DNA from: Nemophila menziesii | Taxonomy: Eukaryota; Streptophyta; Magnoliopsida; Boraginales; Hydrophyllaceae | Length of the DNA: 64,000 nucleotides | Assembly: GCA_029959085.1 (NCBI GenBank) | Contig: JARWIR010000018.1 | Location: forward strand, 22,505,001 to 22,569,000 | Direction of reading: 5' to 3' | Shown: positions 1 to 11,369 of the stretch, one piece after another | How the letters are laid out: each line of letters starts with the position of its first letter | Position numbering within the stretch: the stretch's first letter is position 1 | Translations under genes and position numbers: made by a program | The notes under the pieces: model-generated | Database searches by the model: none | The model's input: the letters and a program-made list of their open reading frames with translations, nothing else | Told to the model about the DNA's origin: nothing

Positions 1-990
1 ACAATGTCATGGCAAAAATAGTTGCTTCCATATTATTCTCGACCTAACACAATATGTGGAAGACAAAAAATCCCCAAGAATAAAAGGTGTGGTTGGTAAC
101 AACTAGCTAACTAGTAAAATCCACCTGGCAATTAACCAAACCTAAAAAGCAGCGAGGTCTTATCAAGAAGGATATAAGATTCCTAGGACGACTAGAAATA
201 GATATGGCAGGATCAAGAAGATAAAATTACATAAAGATAGAAAGATAACGCCAAATTAATATAAATTGGGCCCTTACTATTATTGTGAGTTTTTAGTCTA
301 CAACAAACTACGAACCCAATAATTCCACTTCAGCAAGTCTGCCTCTCCATTGCAGTCACCCAAGGAATCTTCTATCCTTTTAGACGAGACCTATCACTTT
401 GTAGAATTGGTCATAATCGGGATGGATTTTAATAGTTGGTCGATTGTAACCAACAACGCCTTTAATTCTTGGAATTTTTTGTCTTCCACATATTGTGGTC
501 GAGGATAATACGTAAGCAATGATTTCGGCCATGAAATTGATCATTTACAACCCAAGGGTAATTTTTACCTCAAAAATATATATGTGTTCCAACAAATTTG
601 TGAGTATGTTTTTTTCACTATCAACATCAAAAGTTGTAAACTAATGTGTACTAATCATGTTTAACCCGTATTGATAATGCAATTTAGCATCAAAGGTCGT
701 GTATCTAATTACAAGTCGATGTTATTTAACGTTGACACACATCCACATATAGTAATTTGTCATCATTATTAATGACAATAATGATACTAGAGAGACCATC
801 AAACAACTTACAATAATTAAAATAATGAGAAAATTCGAGATCTTCAATACTATGTGTTTAAGTATTTTACCAAACTTACATAGTAAAGTAGTTTTGGGAT
901 TCAAGCATATAGAAAACACCTATTATCACAATAAGATAGAAAATTTATCAATAGATAAAAAGTAAAATGTATTTACTAAATAAATTAAGT
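1..990. repeat. Head-to-head inverted repeat (outer end of unit A)
   Basis: A left arm at about 1-195 is the imperfect reverse complement of 340-535; both carry the word TATGTGGAAGAC or its complement. The right arm continues outward to about 990 through the words GCAATTTAGCATCAAAGG and GGGATTCAAGC. The same sequence recurs at 15,200-15,660, 19,740-20,147 (inverted), 31,250-32,480 (as a palindrome) and 36,480-37,220 (inverted). The left arm is cut by the window edge. The palindrome looks like two long-terminal-inverted-repeat elements abutting end to end. No coding sequence is supported here. Confidence 0.75.
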
Positions 991-1815
991 TACTAAAAAT
1001 ATTAAAATTAATAAACAGTATATACTAACTTAAATATCATAAAATATCACTATATGAAATTTAAAATTTTTATCTGATTAATAATATATAATATCTTCTA
1101 TTGAAACTAAATATAATATTAATTTTCTGTTTATTTAAATATTTAAAAACACAAATTATTAAGAATTTTTTTTATTTAAAACTCAAGTCTAGAAAAATAA
1201 GATATAAAAACATTCATCATTGTTTGTAACCCTAACTCTAAAACTACAAATAGCCAATAACACACAATCTTTCCAAGGATTGTTAAGGGGAAGTTTGAGA
1301 AGACTAAGTAAATAATTGTTTTTCATATTTAGTTTCACACAACTTATGTAAGAGTCTCCTCTTAAATGCGTACATTTCTTTTTTCCAGACTGTGCATTTA
1401 AGTTACTATGTATTTTGCTCTTCCTTTCACCCAAATCATGTGTAACTACATCAATTATACTTTGATTTAGAGAATTTGTGGGATTCAAAAATGTAATTTG
1501 GCTAAATAGACTTTTCTTCACAAAACTAGTGTTAGGGCAATGAATTTCTTTTGATTAATTACATTACAAGTTCCTGTACTTACAATAATTTTACTATAAA
1601 ACCTTATATTTTACAATAATCATATTTTAAATCCCGTGATATACAAAATAACATATATGTTGATTTATAAGTCACTGTATATATGGTATATTATATAAAA
1701 TACCCTATATTCTTCAAAATTATGGCAAAATACAAAATAACCTATATTTGACCATTATAATTTCTTTTAACAATCTACTTTCTAAATCTAAAGTAAGAAC
1801 ACAAAGATAATTGCT
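991..1815. repeat. Sub-terminal AT-rich part of unit A
   Basis: Non-coding, AT-rich. Positions 1,205-1,810 match the reverse complement of about 30,640-31,250 in unit B and are recognisably related to 15,850-16,440 in D and 35,700-36,340 in E. The segment contains a conserved TTTGTAACCCTAA...CAAATAGCC stretch that in D and E holds a TATA box (see 15,860-15,990). In A the TATA position reads ACTACAAATA. Short open frames here are not conserved between copies. Confidence 0.6.
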
Positions 1816-1820
1816 AATAC

Positions 1821-2018
1821 TATTGTAAATAATATATTTTTTAAGGTGGGTGTCCAAAGGCAAAAGTTTTCTTATCTTCTTAATGTAACAAGTGAAGGGT
1901 CATTCCTTTCCTATAAATAAAAGACCCTTTCATTGTAAGAGAGTTAGTTCATGATGTTAATATACAAGAAAATGGTCGTCTCTATATTTTATTTTCTTCT
2001 TTTATTTAGATTATAACA
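1821..2018 (+). repeat. Copia 5' LTR (198 bp), non-canonical TA...CA ends
   Basis: Begins TATTGTAAATAAT and ends TTATAACA. It is near-identical to 7,786-7,984. It includes a TATA-like CCTATAAATAAAAGACC at about 1,911-1,927, a plausible promoter. The AATAC duplication places the true start at TATTG, not TGTAAAT, so the 5' end is TA rather than TG. Confidence 0.85.
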
Positions 2019-2030
2019 TGTTATCAGCAC
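2019..2030 (+). other. Copia primer binding site, degenerate
   Basis: TGTTATCAGCAC directly follows the 5' LTR. It matches the usual plant initiator-methionine tRNA primer site (TGGTATCAGAGC) at 9 of 12 positions and sits where a primer binding site must be. Confidence 0.6.
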
Positions 2031-2102
2031 AAGTCTCTGTCGATCGAATTAAGGAAGAAATATTTTCAGGTATGATTTATATTACTATATTTTATATATG
2101 TA

Positions 2103-2103
<1 letters not shown>

Positions 2104-2139
<36 letters not shown>

Positions 2140-2161
2140 CTTTTGAAAAAAAGAGAAAGGT

Positions 2162-2207
<46 letters not shown>

Positions 2208-2228
2208 CTTTTGAAAAAAAGAGAAAGG
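2104..2228. repeat. Duplicated (TA)n plus TTTCTTTTGAAAAAAAG block
   Basis: Two (TA)n tracts (about 2,106-2,137 and 2,164-2,206) are each followed by the same TTTCTTTTGAAAAAAAGAG stretch: a tandem duplication of a microsatellite with its flank, inside the copia leader. Confidence 0.85.
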
Positions 2229-2519
2229 GTATAATAAGGACTTTCATTTGCAACCGATAAATATTAAAAGGACTTACATTGCATCCTATATAATACCATT
2301 ATACTATTCAAGCATATAAAATGGTTAATCACTTTATAATAAAAATAGAGGCCTGAAGCTTATATGTAAATATAATTTTGAACGGCTTGAAAGTAAAACA
2401 AGTTTTATTTCTATGCTTGAAGCCTTAGGCCCGAAACCTAGAAAACAAAATATATGCGGGAAGCAAAAATTATTTTTCTTTCGAAATCTAACACTAGAAA
2501 GGTCCAAAGCCTAGAAAAA

Positions 2520-2990
2520 AAATTGCATGAAGCATAATATTGCACTTGCAAGATTCGAACCTGTGTCATATGTAAAGAGATTAGCATACTTTATCGATTG
2601 AGATATAATATGATTGTTAATCTAATATTTTTATATATACATACATTTATGCCTGAAGCATAAATTAATTATTTTCGAGACTTGGGAGATTCAAAGTACC
2701 GAATCAAAATATAACATCTTATTTTACCAATCGAGCTATGATAATATATTATCTAAAAACGTATATATATACATATATTTATGCCCGAAGCATAAATTAA
2801 TTGTTTTGACACTTGTGAGATTCGAACCTGTTCCGCATTTAAATGCAATAATTTACTTTATCAATTGAGCTATGATATTATTTTTAATCTAAAATAATTT
2901 ATCAATATATATATATATATTTTTATATTTATGTCTTAAGAATAAATTCATTGTTTTCGACATTTGTGAGAGACGAACCTGTCCCAAATC
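2520..2990 (-). repeat. Four tandem tRNA-like (SINE-head) units
   Basis: On the minus strand, units at about 2,548-2,625, 2,695-2,750, 2,815-2,885 and 2,965-3,000 contain an RNA polymerase III B-box-like GGTTCGAATC. The better-preserved units also have an upstream A-box-like AGCTCAATTGATAAAG, about 40 bases away as in a tRNA. Spacing between units is irregular (about 120-150 bp), joined by linkers with the word CCTGAAGCATAAATTAATT. None folds as an intact tRNA: acceptor pairing is missing, so these are tRNA-derived repeats and not tRNA genes. Confidence 0.55.
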
Positions 2991-3059
2991 AAAATAGAAC
3001 AACATATTGTACAAAAAAAAAAAATCTTAATTCAAAATTAAGATTCACGTTTTACAGTA

Positions 3060-3840
3060 CTCTTTTCGTTTCCCGAAGAGAATGAAAATCATATTTCCTG
3101 AAGTGGATGCAACTTGTTTTATATATATGAAAATTGATCAGGTGTTGACAATAAGCGAGTGGCTTAAACATTGTATTTCCTACTAAAATCATTTCCTGAA
3201 TTAAATGAATATGCATTTCTTGAAGAAAATACAACTTCTTCCAATATATAAGAGAAGTGAACGATGAAGAAAACATGAGTTATGTCGGTTAAATTTCAAA
3301 TAAAATAATCAAGTTTTATTTAATTCATTTGTAATTCTAAGATTATATATTGATAATCTTTTATAACTTGATTTGGTATTGTAATTTCATAATTTATATT
3401 ATTTTGACTAAATGATATACCCTGAAGTGAATAAATGGTTTTTGTATTTAATGATATTCCCTGAAGTAAATAAATGATAAATGGTCTTGAAGAAAATGAA
3501 ATATTTTTCATATGTTTAGAATTGAAATTATGGTGACTTGGACTCCAGAAGAGGCCAAGGTCGTGGAAAGAATAATTTGTGGTCTCATAGTAGTCTTAAT
3601 ACTACTAAGAAAAGTAATTATAACCACTAGAAGTGGAAAAATATTGGTAAAGGCACTAAAAACAAAATCGTCACAAAATGATGATACCCGTATGAAAAAA
3701 AAAATCTGGTGTATCTCTATCGTGTAGAAATGAAATCAAAGAAGATATCAATGACTTACTTGATGCCGAAGTCAAAACTTGAATACCCGATCTGGAAGCG
3801 GAAATAATTTAATGATTATGATTTTTGAAGTTTAACTGTG
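3060..3840 (+). pseudogene. Copia gag C-terminal remnant
   Basis: Short in-frame words match the C-terminal half of plant copia Gag: FPEV(N/D)AT-like repeats (CCTGAAGTGAATG and variants from 3,074 to 3,500), then an arginine/glycine-rich stretch encoded by AGAGGCCAAGGTCGTGGA at about 3,550, then NNLWSH/NTTKKS-like words and an LLDAEVKT word near 3,755-3,775. The CCHC zinc knuckle expected between the last two is absent, so the region carries a deletion as well as stops and a frameshift. Gag would form the virus-like particle in the cytoplasm. Assignment rests on word order and position just after the leader. Confidence 0.6.
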
Positions 3841-4184
3841 AGACACATTTGTACTATTCAATTACGTATATGTACTAGAGCCGTGTATATTTTTTGATGG
3901 CATATATAACTAGTAGTCAATGTTTAATATCTATATATTCCGTAAAATACGCTTTTTTGCATTTTCTTATCCAATAAAATTTTATGTTCAAATTGGATAA
4001 AGTATTCCGGATGAATACATGTTGGAGAATTTTATCTCAAACTTTCTAGCACACGATCATAATACTGGAATAATAATATTGTGAGAAAAGGGTTTTCCCA
4101 ATATTATGGATTAGAATTATATATGCTTGTAAATGAGAAAAATAATAGATTATTGATATAAAATCACGATTTCCATCCACTAGT

Positions 4185-4525
4185 TAAGTTTCATTTCCGA
4201 AAGTGAATGGAGTTATATTCCCCGAAGTGAATATAACAACTTTTTGATGGTGACAAAACTCGAGTAAATGAAATATAATATTTCTTGACTAAAATTATTA
4301 CCTGAAGTGAATGATATTGTGTTTCCTGAAGAAAATATAGCATCTTCCAATTTGTCTGGAATTGACGTCGTAATGATCCAAACTGTAGTCGAGATTGTGG
4401 TTATTAAAGAATCAACCCTTTATTCATTAATAGTATGAATACTATAAAGAATGAAATTATTACCACCAGAAGTGGAATAATATGAAATTTCACAAAAAGG
4501 AAAAATCACGAAAAAAAATCATCAC
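4185..4525 (+). pseudogene. Second, duplicated copia gag fragment
   Basis: This stretch repeats the order of the fragment at 3,060-3,700: CCTGAAGTGAATG and CCTGAAGAAAATA words (4,217, 4,299, 4,326), a degenerate RGRND-like word near 4,365, and a TTACCACCAGAAGTGG word (about 4,455) parallel to AACCACTAGAAGTGG at 3,624. It is frameshifted and full of stops. The repeat implies an internal duplication or a second copia copy nested in the first. Confidence 0.5.
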
Positions 4526-5110
4526 GAGATCTAACAATAGATACTATCGTATAGTGGGACTATATATTGATTGCATACATATCGTATGTTAAACCATTTA
4601 GTCGATCTAATTGAAAGATTTGGATGTCCAGAAGTTATGTTACCTTATGGTACAAAAATAAAATAAACCGGCAGTTTATGCTTTTAAGTAAATCTTGCAT
4701 AAATTTACTAAAGTTAAGGATATTCGGAGGAATGAATATTTTGTATAAACCATAAGTATCAGTACCAATATATATCTTTGATTTATTATCTGAAAGTCAT
4801 ACCAAAAGTATGTATTAGGAAATTTTCATGTTATTTTTTTGGGATTGTATTATATACAGATCCAAGTCGTTTAAATACACATTGTGCAAAAACAAAGATA
4901 TTACAATCCAAAAAACTTCGTGTTAAGACATGATCGAATTGATCACCTAGGAAACTTAATGATATATCGAATAATATTTAAATTCACTTGGACTACACTT
5001 AAAAGAACCAGAAGTTTCGTTTACCAAAATTTTACTATTAGATTATCTCAACGGGCAGTTGAGATTTATGTTTATTTTAATTCTCTTTTATAATTCTATA
5101 TCTTGAACAA
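4526..5110 (+). pseudogene. Copia integrase region remnant (pre-integrase domain)
   Basis: Around 4,930-5,000 the plus strand encodes HDRIDHLGNLMIYRII, matching the RLGHPG-type motif of the GAG-pre-integrase domain that precedes the catalytic integrase core in plant copia polyproteins. Upstream, about 4,550-4,680, are degenerate integrase-like words, an unusual order that fits the rearranged interior. No complete DDE core is readable. An intact integrase would insert the cDNA into host chromatin; this one cannot. Confidence 0.6.
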
Positions 5111-6430
5111 CTGAGAGGTGATGTCTTTAAAAACACGCTTTGTAGAGTGTTATTTTGATGATATAGTTTAAAAACACATTTTGAATCGGAACTTGAAGTT
5201 CAAGGGAGGAGTCATTCGCAAAGTGCTGCAAATAATATACCAAATGCATTTACAGGACAAATAGAATATTGTAAAATCCCATAATTATAATGTTAACGCT
5301 CTAGTATAGATGATTTTCCTAGAAGGACATATATAAAAAAAATAAAAATAAAAATAAAATAATGTCAGCAAATGCATTTAACCAACGCTTGAAGCGTGGT
5401 GAGCATAGAATAATACTAACCGACACATGAAGTCGATAGACTTGTAATGTATCTAACCAACGCATGCAGCGTGATAGACATGTAATGAATTTTATCAACG
5501 CATGAAGCATGATTGACCTGTTGATTTAAAATATACCATTACCCGAAGAAGAAAAATTCATGAGTATATGATGGTAAAAACCATGGGATGTGCACATCCG
5601 GTAATACAATGGAAAATTACTGAGCCAGCTAATGTTGGCACATGCATTACTCTTAAAAAAGGAAGTAATAGTCCCCAAAGAGACCAAAGTACTCTAACTA
5701 AATATAGAAAAGTCATGTAAAAATATATGAAACCGTGAGAAGATTTATGAAATTGATATATTTTCTTTCACTATGGCTGAAAATGAATATAGTGGATCCT
5801 AAATCACAAAGTGGTGAAAATTGTCGACAATAAATAAATGGTCATACAAGATTATTAATTCAATAACCCGACTTGTATCACAACGGTTCATGAAAAAAAA
5901 ACCTATAAATAATTATGGGGAGACGTCCTCATGTAGTGGATACAATGACGTTAGGGTTTTAACTTTTGAAAACTATACAAGATTTTACTATGATAAGGAA
6001 ATATCCAAGATAAATGACATGATTCTAGGATTGATATTAATTTTCTTAGTGAACACATGTTCCTGAAGCATGATAGGTGCCCGAAGCACTTAGAGCGTAT
6101 GAAAATATTAGATTCTTAGAGAATGAGAAGTGTTTAGAGCATAAAAGGTTCCTAGAGAATATAAAGTGCATGAAGCACATGAGAACATATTTTTAGTCAT
6201 ATAACAAGAAGCGGTTAGTATGGATTACTTTCTCACAAGTATGATATTATCTTATGATAATTTTCTCTCATTCTGGAGATTTAAGAAATAGATAATGATT
6301 AATTAAATCCTCACAAATCATGTATATATTATTATCATCAAACTAAAATTGAAGATCAGTTCGTGAGATATTGAAATATATTTCACCAAAGGATTCCTAC
6401 AGTAAATTTGAGAATATATTCAACGAATTT
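5111..6430 (+). pseudogene. Decayed copia pol interior (RT region expected)
   Basis: By position this should hold the integrase C-terminus and reverse transcriptase, but I find no motif I would call with confidence. The interval is marked by many short words of the form GAAGC(A/G)TG(A/G), often within ACGCATGAAGCATGA or CTGAAGCATGATAGG (5,380-5,530 and 6,060-6,190), as though a short segment was repeatedly duplicated and diverged. Short open frames have no family features. Confidence 0.3.
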
Positions 6431-6850
6431 GTTCAGGCGAGAATCCAGCAGATTCATCAATTAAAGTTATAGTGTATACTTATGTGAAATGGTAAGCTTG
6501 AAAGTATATTATGTGATTCTAATATAAATAATGTGTGGTACAATGAGGGATAGACAATATTTGTGTGTTGTACACTTTTTCCTTCACTAAGGTTTTTTCC
6601 ACAAAGGGTTTTTCCTAGTAAAGTTTTAACGAGGCATGCCAAATATCTACGATCATAAAGAAAACAATATACTCTTCCCTTTATTAATCCACTATTTACT
6701 GACATGGAACAAATATGATCAAAATGAGAATTCAGCAGATTTAATAAGTCATATCCTTCAGTGAATATCCAAGGGAGAGTGGTATAAAATATTTATTTAA
6801 GTGGATATTCCTAATAAAGTTATAACGTATCAAAATAATTCTATATGGAC
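6430..6850 (+). repeat. Extra copia 3'-tail-like segment
   Basis: TTTTTCCTTCACTAAGG, AGGGTTTTTCCTAGTAAAG and TTTTAACGAGGCATGCC (6,570-6,640) resemble the segment just before the 3' LTR (7,590-7,750), which has TTTTTCCTTCGACAAAG and TTTTAACGAGACA. A PPT-like CCAAGGGAGAG follows at 6,768. This is a second copy of the 3' end of a copia element lying upstream of the RNase H remnant. Confidence 0.5.
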
Positions 6851-6934
6851 AAATACATTCGTTTAGTAAACCACATGGTTCTACAATCACTAAGTACAAA
6901 GAAATATCATTCTCGTTAGCGAGTGGAAAATTTA

Positions 6935-7575
6935 GAATTATTAGGTATAGAAGTACCATATCTTAGTAACATTGGAGCATTAATGTACCTCGCAAATTGT
7001 ACAAGGTCCGGAAGTACCATATTTTATTGTCATTAGAGGATTAATATACCTCACAAATTGTACAAGGCCTGACATAGCATTTCTAGTTAACTTATTGACA
7101 AGACCCTTACAAAGGCAGATCTCAAAGTGGTTACATGTTTACTTGTGGTGGTACTGCGATATCATGGAGATCCGTGAAGCAAACTTTAGTTTCCATTTCA
7201 TCTAATCACTCTTAAATATTGGCACTATATGAAGCAAGTCGATAATGTACATGGTTAAGATCCATAGTTCAACATATCCGAGAAACGTGTGAGTTATACT
7301 CAATAAGAAATATACCGACGATAGTGTGTAAGGATAATGCTGCCTGTATCACACAAATTCAAAATGAATACATCAAAGGCTACCAACAAAACATATTTCC
7401 CCAAAGTTTTTCTAACCACACAAGCTACATAAGAATGGAGATATTGACATTCGACAAATTCAATCATGTAATAATCCTACAGATTTATTTACGAAATCAT
7501 TGTCAACCACAACTTTTAGAAAATTGGTCCAAAATATTGGAATGCGACATCTCGGAGAACTCTTGCCAGCATCGG
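6935..7575 (+). pseudogene. Copia RT C-terminus and RNase H remnant
   Basis: Codes for words typical of the C-terminal end of plant copia polyproteins: LANCTRPDIAF near 7,050-7,085, TCGGTAISWRSVKQTLVS near 7,140-7,190, and KDNAACITQIQNEYIKG at 7,330-7,380, the RNase H segment that precedes the stop. Further on, IGMRHL occurs in another frame, showing a frameshift. A roughly 60-bp piece (GAAGTACCATAT...TGTACAAGG) is tandemly duplicated at about 6,950-7,011 and 7,012-7,070. RNase H would remove the RNA strand during reverse transcription; stops and shifts show this copy is inactive. Confidence 0.75.
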
Positions 7576-7776
7576 GGGAGTATGAACAAGACATTGTACT
7601 CTTTTTCCTTCGACAAAGTTTTTATCCCACTGGGTATTTCTTGGCAAGGTTTTAACGAGACAATATTTGAAGATAACCTATGCATATGTACTCTTTTTTC
7701 TTCGACCAAGTTTTTATCCTATAGGGTTTTCTTGGCAAGGTTTTAACGAAGCATATATTATAAGGAATGGACATCC

Positions 7777-7785
7777 AAGGGGGAG
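7777..7785 (+). other. Copia polypurine tract
   Basis: AAGGGGGAG lies immediately before the 3' LTR start at 7,786. Its direct contact with TATTG independently supports the TA-type LTR start. Confidence 0.8.
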
Positions 7786-7984
7786 TATTGTAAATAATAT
7801 ATTTATTAAGGTGGATGTCCAAAGACCAAAGGTTTTCTTATCTTCTTAATGTAGCAAGTGAAGGGTCATTCCTTTCCTATAAATAAAAGACTCTTTCATT
7901 GTAAGAGAGTTAGTTCATGATGTTAATATACAAGACAAAGTTCTTCTCTATATTTTATTTTCTTCTTTTTTTTAGATTATAACA
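7786..7984 (+). repeat. Copia 3' LTR (199 bp)
   Basis: Near-identical to 1,821-2,018 over its whole length, with a handful of substitutions, starting TATTGTAAATAAT and ending TTATAACA. It is followed by the AATAC duplication. Confidence 0.85.
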
Positions 7985-7989
7985 AATAC

Positions 7990-8640
7990 AACCTTATAAA
8001 AAAATTAAGATTAAAAAATATTACTAAAAACGTGGATAAACAATGTAAATAAAACCTATCTCTTTACATTTGCTGTCGAACAAAAAAACAAAAAAGAGAT
8101 ATTGTTCCACCCAGCCGCTCTCTTGCACAAGTGACCGTCATCATTCATTGACCATTCTTAGCATCTTCAAAGACGGCTTGGCTACGGGATCAACAATCGA
8201 AGAACCCATATTAAGTTAAAAAACAATCATTAATATTGAAACTTCAAAAAATTAAATTATTTTTAACCTAACCTCATCAAGTTTATAATTTTTCAAAATT
8301 ATCTGAATCCTACAATAGCCATTTGATAACTTTTTGTAAACCTTTTACCATAGAAAAAGTGATGCGCTAAAAAAGTGTAAGGGATATTATAATTTATTAC
8401 AAATCTTACCATAGCCATTTTGGTCTTATATTTTTTGGGAACATATATTCATTTGATGCAATTGACATTTTGGTCTATTTTTTTAATTGTTTTATAATTG
8501 TCAATTGTAGAAATTTGGTTTCATACTGCATTTTTTTAATTGTTTTACAGTAAATATTCATTTGACGCAATTGCTACAACAAATTAAATTGTATTGCACA
8601 TCCCAGTGAGTTGAATTGTATCGCACAGCCGGGGAAAGGG
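7990..8640. other. 650-bp segment with no counterpart in other units
   Basis: AT-rich and non-coding. Sequence to the right (from about 8,645) matches 30,450-30,640 of unit B reversed, and sequence left of the copia matches 30,650 onward, but this stretch has no partner in B, D or E. It contains three ATTCATTTGA(C/T)GCAATTG-like words (8,448, 8,565 and a related one). I see no terminal repeats or reading frame. Confidence 0.4.
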
Positions 8641-8644
8641 TATT

Positions 8645-9450
8645 ATGGACGTAGAGAGTCCTCGATTAAAATTTATTTTAAATAATATTAAAATGTTTGC
8701 GGATAAAATAATTATTTTAAAAAAAAATTGGAGGATAAAAAAATTAAAAATAAGAAGATATTAATTTTAGTTTTTCAAATTTTTTTACAAATATGGAAAA
8801 TACCAAGTATATATTTTAAAATATAGGGGGATTTTAATGTATTATTAAAATAAATAAATTATAAAGGTCAAAATATAATTTTGCAAAAGTCAGGGAAAAT
8901 AAAAGTTGTGTATATTTTTTCACATAACTTTAATCTTATCTATAAATACCAGCTCATTTATTTATTTATGTAATTTTTATAACGATTTTTCTTATAGTTT
9001 TTAGGTAACCTTCAACTTGCTAAGTTTAAAGACATGTTTCAAACAAATTGTGCATCAAAGGAAACAAATAGAAAGAGAAAGAGTTGGAATCCGGTGTATA
9101 AACTAAGCACCAGATTATATTTACTCCCTCTTCAATTTTCATGAGAAGTGCAATTCTCGTTTTTGCATCTTAGATCCATGATCATTTCATTTCAAGTAAG
9201 TACTTTATTTTTTCTCACGTACCTAAATTTTTATTTTTAGGAGTAATTGATTGTTTAGTTGTGTAATGCGAAATATTTATTATCTTGCGCTTTTACCTTC
9301 AATTTTTTTTTCATATAATAGCGGTTCTTGGATCTTGGAAATTACTCTACATAGCTAGACCTACCCCCCCCCCCTCTTCTAAAGTCTATAGGTTAATTTA
9401 GGGATTTTTCGACCATGTCTATCTTATGTAATGTGATTCCATATCTCTTA
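8645..9450. repeat. Unit A: AT-rich spacer with exon-like block
   Basis: Matches the reverse complement of 26,700-27,230 plus 30,450-30,640 of unit B (which is split there by a LINE), and is similar to D 16,480-17,560. A block with TTTTTAGGTAACC...GAAACAAATAGAAAGAG...GAGTTGGAATCCGGTG (8,997-9,095) parallels an exon-like block in D (16,915-17,005). An 11-base C run lies at 9,364-9,374. Confidence 0.55.
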
Positions 9451-10830
9451 TAATTGTATGATGTATTTAACCTTTTGTACATCCGTAGAAGTCATGATAT
9501 TTCCTGCCTATTATTCTCCTAATGACCCATGTCCTTCGAACTTTAGATGGTTGTTCCAAAAGTCTGTTGACAGTGTAGTAATCCACCTCAACCCACAACT
9601 TCGTGGATCTAAATTCCTCTTCCAATACTACTTCTTCATGTAATGATATTTAACTCAACAATAAACAACATAATACAACTAATCCTCGTCGCGAAATCTC
9701 CTTCTTATCCAAGTCACATCCTTGTTCCAGATGGATACCTCCCTCTTCTCTGCATTTTCTACTAGGATTTAATCTTTCATCAAGATTAAGCTTCAATTCT
9801 TGACGAGTCCTATCCTAACGTAGTAACTTTGTATTCTCTCACTGGCACAACCTCCTAACACACTCTTAAGCATTTAAATACTCAATGGTTGGGTGCTTAT
9901 ATATTTAACAACAAGAACCATAAAATTCACGTTTACAACCCACATCACCCAAATTATAGAGTATAATAAAAAATTCCACGACACCCTAGTGAATGACCAC
10001 TTTATCAAGATATGCTAGTTCTACCACCAACACAACAAGAAAAACTTAGTTTCATACCAATAATTCGACCTCCAAGCTGTCTTGCTGAGCGAGAAAACTG
10101 ATGTGACTAGCTTTTAGTTGTGTGAAATTGACTGTTGATCGTTTAGCTACTTAACAAGACCCATGACCCACCCCTTTATATGATGTTTTCTGGGTTCAAA
10201 ACTTACCCTTCAGTAGTCCTGAATCCCTACAGATTAGGGGCATGTGAGAAAAGAAAGAGGCTCCCCATTCTATCGACCACAATATCAAGGAAATTCAAGT
10301 CATGTTTAATGTCTCCAGCGAATATCTAATGAATTCCATCTTAATTTGTCATACACTTTGGCCAAGTCAATTTTCACTGTCATATAACTCTTCTTCCCTT
10401 TTACATGCTGACATAATTTGCCTATCTAACTAAGATAATATTGCCAGTGGATAATTTTTTGGGAAGAAAACTACTATAATAGGGATGTCTTAGCTAGATG
10501 AAGGAAGCTTCATAAAACATTTGTAGCTCACATTGATCATTGGACGTATTGTATGATATACTTTGGAAATTATCTTATGGATAAGATGACTGAAGACACT
10601 AATTTGCGGGAAAACATCCTAATTGTATAACTTTTATGGTCCAGGGCCTTGAATGCTTACATATGAAAAATCGCGAATCTCAATGTCGGTTATTTGTGTC
10701 TTCAATTGTAAATATATTCTCAAAGAATTTTGAACTCACTCTTTTAGACTCATCTTATCTTGATCCAATCTTGTCTTTTGGGCAGAACACTAACCCACCT
10801 GTTTAGTTCAATAGGAACTCATTATATGAA
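9450..10830 (-). pseudogene. LINE RT-RNase H remnant (unit A copy)
   Basis: Reverse complement of the better-readable copy at 25,230-26,650 in unit B. On the minus strand the LINE order is RT words first (10,800 down to about 10,280), then RNase H (about 9,840 to 9,450). Stops and indels are frequent. The boundary near 10,830 and the RNase H end near 9,450 are shared with units B and C, so the fragment was part of the unit before duplication. D and E retain only the RNase H part. Confidence 0.55.
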
Positions 10831-11317
10831 AAATTAAACATTATTGATAATATATACTACTAAAACAAAATATAATATTTAATTAAATAAATAAGCTAAA
10901 AAATAAAATGATTTAATAGTTTTTTTAATGATGTCATTTCAAAATTCTAGTCATTATTTTTTTTTCTAATCACTCTTATTCATAGATCACATCGTTCCCA
11001 TTCCTAATATTAAAACCTAATCTAATCAACATTCCTTTCCTTTTCCGTTCCCATTCCCCTTCCTCTTTACCTATATATATTAAAGATACATTGCAAATAC
11101 AAAAGTATATGTAATTTGTACAATGTAATATTATTCTATTCTATCATTTGAATTATAACTATTTGGGAAATAATAATCCTTTTCCATTTTATTATTTGTA
11201 AATATATATTTCTAGCTACGCAATAAGTCTTCTCATGACCTTCCTGATACTTAATGTACATTTCATTTTACTTTTGTGGAAATCGTCATATTGAGAGTTT
11301 AAATTGGATATTTAATG

Positions 11318-11369
<52 letters not shown>

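Larger units (their letters stand above)
1816..7989 (+). mobile_element. Ty1/copia LTR retrotransposon, decayed, with AATAC target duplication
   Basis: Two nearly identical direct repeats (1,821-2,018 and 7,786-7,984) flank recognisable copia gag, integrase and RNase H remnants in the order gag, integrase, RT, RNase H on the plus strand. Exact 5-bp duplications AATAC lie at 1,816-1,820 and 7,985-7,989. The internal region is about 5.8 kb, near full length for copia, but every coding domain carries stops and frameshifts, so the element is dead. It interrupts unit A: flanking sequences either side are close together in units B, D and E. It also contains duplicated gag and duplicated 3'-tail segments, suggesting internal rearrangement or nesting. 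Confidence 0.88.

Noticed and set aside
1225..1245. Telomere-type repeat from TAACCCTAACTC
   Set aside because: Only one and a half units, and the related copies at 15,865 and 36,315 diverge; it is part of the unit's promoter-like block.
1824..2018. Copia LTR starting at canonical TGTAAAT
   Set aside because: That start gives no matching target duplication, while TATTG at 1,821 gives AATAC on both sides and touches the polypurine tract.
2520..2990. True tRNA genes
   Set aside because: B-box words are present, but acceptor stems and a consistent anticodon arm are not.
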